DNA of 6,100 bases from DASSHC01 sp035693105 (GTDB lineage Bacteria; Chloroflexota; Chloroflexia; Thermomicrobiales; Thermomicrobiaceae), in assembly GCA_035693105.1 (NCBI GenBank), contig DASSHC010000017.1, forward strand, positions 1 through 6,100, in the 5' to 3' direction. Shown piece after piece: positions 5,885 to 6,100 of the stretch (positions within the stretch are counted from its first letter, which is position 1; every line of letters begins with the position of its first letter). A model generated the notes under the pieces. That model saw nothing but the letters and a program-made list of their open reading frames with translations, did not search any database and was not told the origin of the DNA. The position numbers and the translations under genes were made by a program.

Positions 5885-6100
5885 ATGGAAATCATACTGT
5901 GGCTGGTACTTGGCGCGGTTGCCGGCTTCCTGGCCGTGCTGGTCATGTATCGCACGATTCCCAATACGGTCTTGCAGTGGATAGGCGCGATCGGCGTGGG
6001 ATTGATCGGCGGCTGGATCGGCGGATGGGTGACGGGCGTGGTCGGACTGGAAGCGGTCAACTGGCTTGGTTCCTTGATTCTTGCCTTTGTCGCCGCGGTC
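5885..6100 (+). CDS. GlsB/YeaQ/YmgE family (transglycosylase-associated) small membrane protein, 3' end cut by window
   Basis: Seventy-two codons are visible before the window ends, with no stop. The translation starts MEIILWLVLGAVAGFLAVLV, a first membrane helix. A glycine-rich second helix with IGAIGVGLIGGWIGGWV (33-49) follows, then a third hydrophobic stretch LGSLILAFVAAV (61-72). This three-helix, Gly-rich plan is that of PF04226 proteins, usually 80-95 aa, so perhaps 10-25 residues are missing. Members are inner-membrane proteins often induced under stress. The historical name transglycosylase-associated does not establish a function. The start is supported by GGGGAG 6 bases upstream. 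The gene is divergent from the 137-aa gene and shares the intergenic region with it. Confidence 0.72.
   Translation, partial: MEIILWLVLGAVAGFLAVLVMYRTIPNTVLQWIGAIGVGLIGGWIGGWVTGVVGLEAVNWLGSLILAFVAAV

Noticed and set aside
5590..6060. Long leftward extension of the 137-aa protein
   Set aside because: The extension is Pro/Ser/Arg-rich, lies antisense to the clearly coding GlsB-like gene, and the ATG at 5589 has GAGGGG upstream.

Overview
This is a GC-rich bacterial chromosomal window of ordinary gene density. It shows no mobile elements, tRNA or rRNA genes, CRISPR arrays or integration scars. The codon and residue style (Ala, Arg and Val rich, GC-ending codons), together with the CaCA exchanger subfamily, a NhaA with the long hydrophilic insert, UPF0158 and a YbhN-type flippase-like protein, would suit a high-GC Chloroflexota (Thermomicrobia/Sphaerobacter-like) or an actinobacterium. 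That placement is a low-confidence impression, not something the sequence proves.

Layout: (1) 160-1344 (+) encodes a divergent CaCA-family cation exchanger, with a Shine-Dalgarno sequence and a possible extended -10 upstream. It converges on (2) 1429-2541 (-), a YbhN/lysylphosphatidylglycerol-synthase-TM (flippase-like) membrane protein. A 10-bp perfect inverted repeat lies at the junction. (3) 2626-4314 (-) encodes a 562-aa NhaA-type Na+/H+ antiporter. It carries an extra N-terminal acidic stretch and a complete-looking antibiotic-biosynthesis-monooxygenase (ABM)-like ferredoxin-fold domain. (4) 4472-5044 (-) encodes a UPF0158 family protein of unknown function. (5) 5176-5589 (-) encodes a 137-aa soluble protein built from two copies of a DUF4177-like half. 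(6) 5885-6100 (+) is the start of a GlsB/YeaQ/YmgE (transglycosylase-associated) small membrane protein cut by the window end.

Genes 5, 4, 3 and 2 all read leftward and could be partly co-transcribed. However, the gaps of 131, 157 and 84 bases each contain GC-rich hairpins, so they may be separate or attenuated units. Genes 5 and 6 diverge from a 295-base intergenic region that contains two related CCAA/TTGG dyads.

Functionally, the neighbourhood leans toward the cell envelope and ion homeostasis: two cation/proton antiporters, a lipid-flippase-like protein and a stress-type small membrane protein. The standout item is the ABM-NhaA fusion with two strong hairpins in its upstream leader. I see no evidence for a wholly new multi-gene system.
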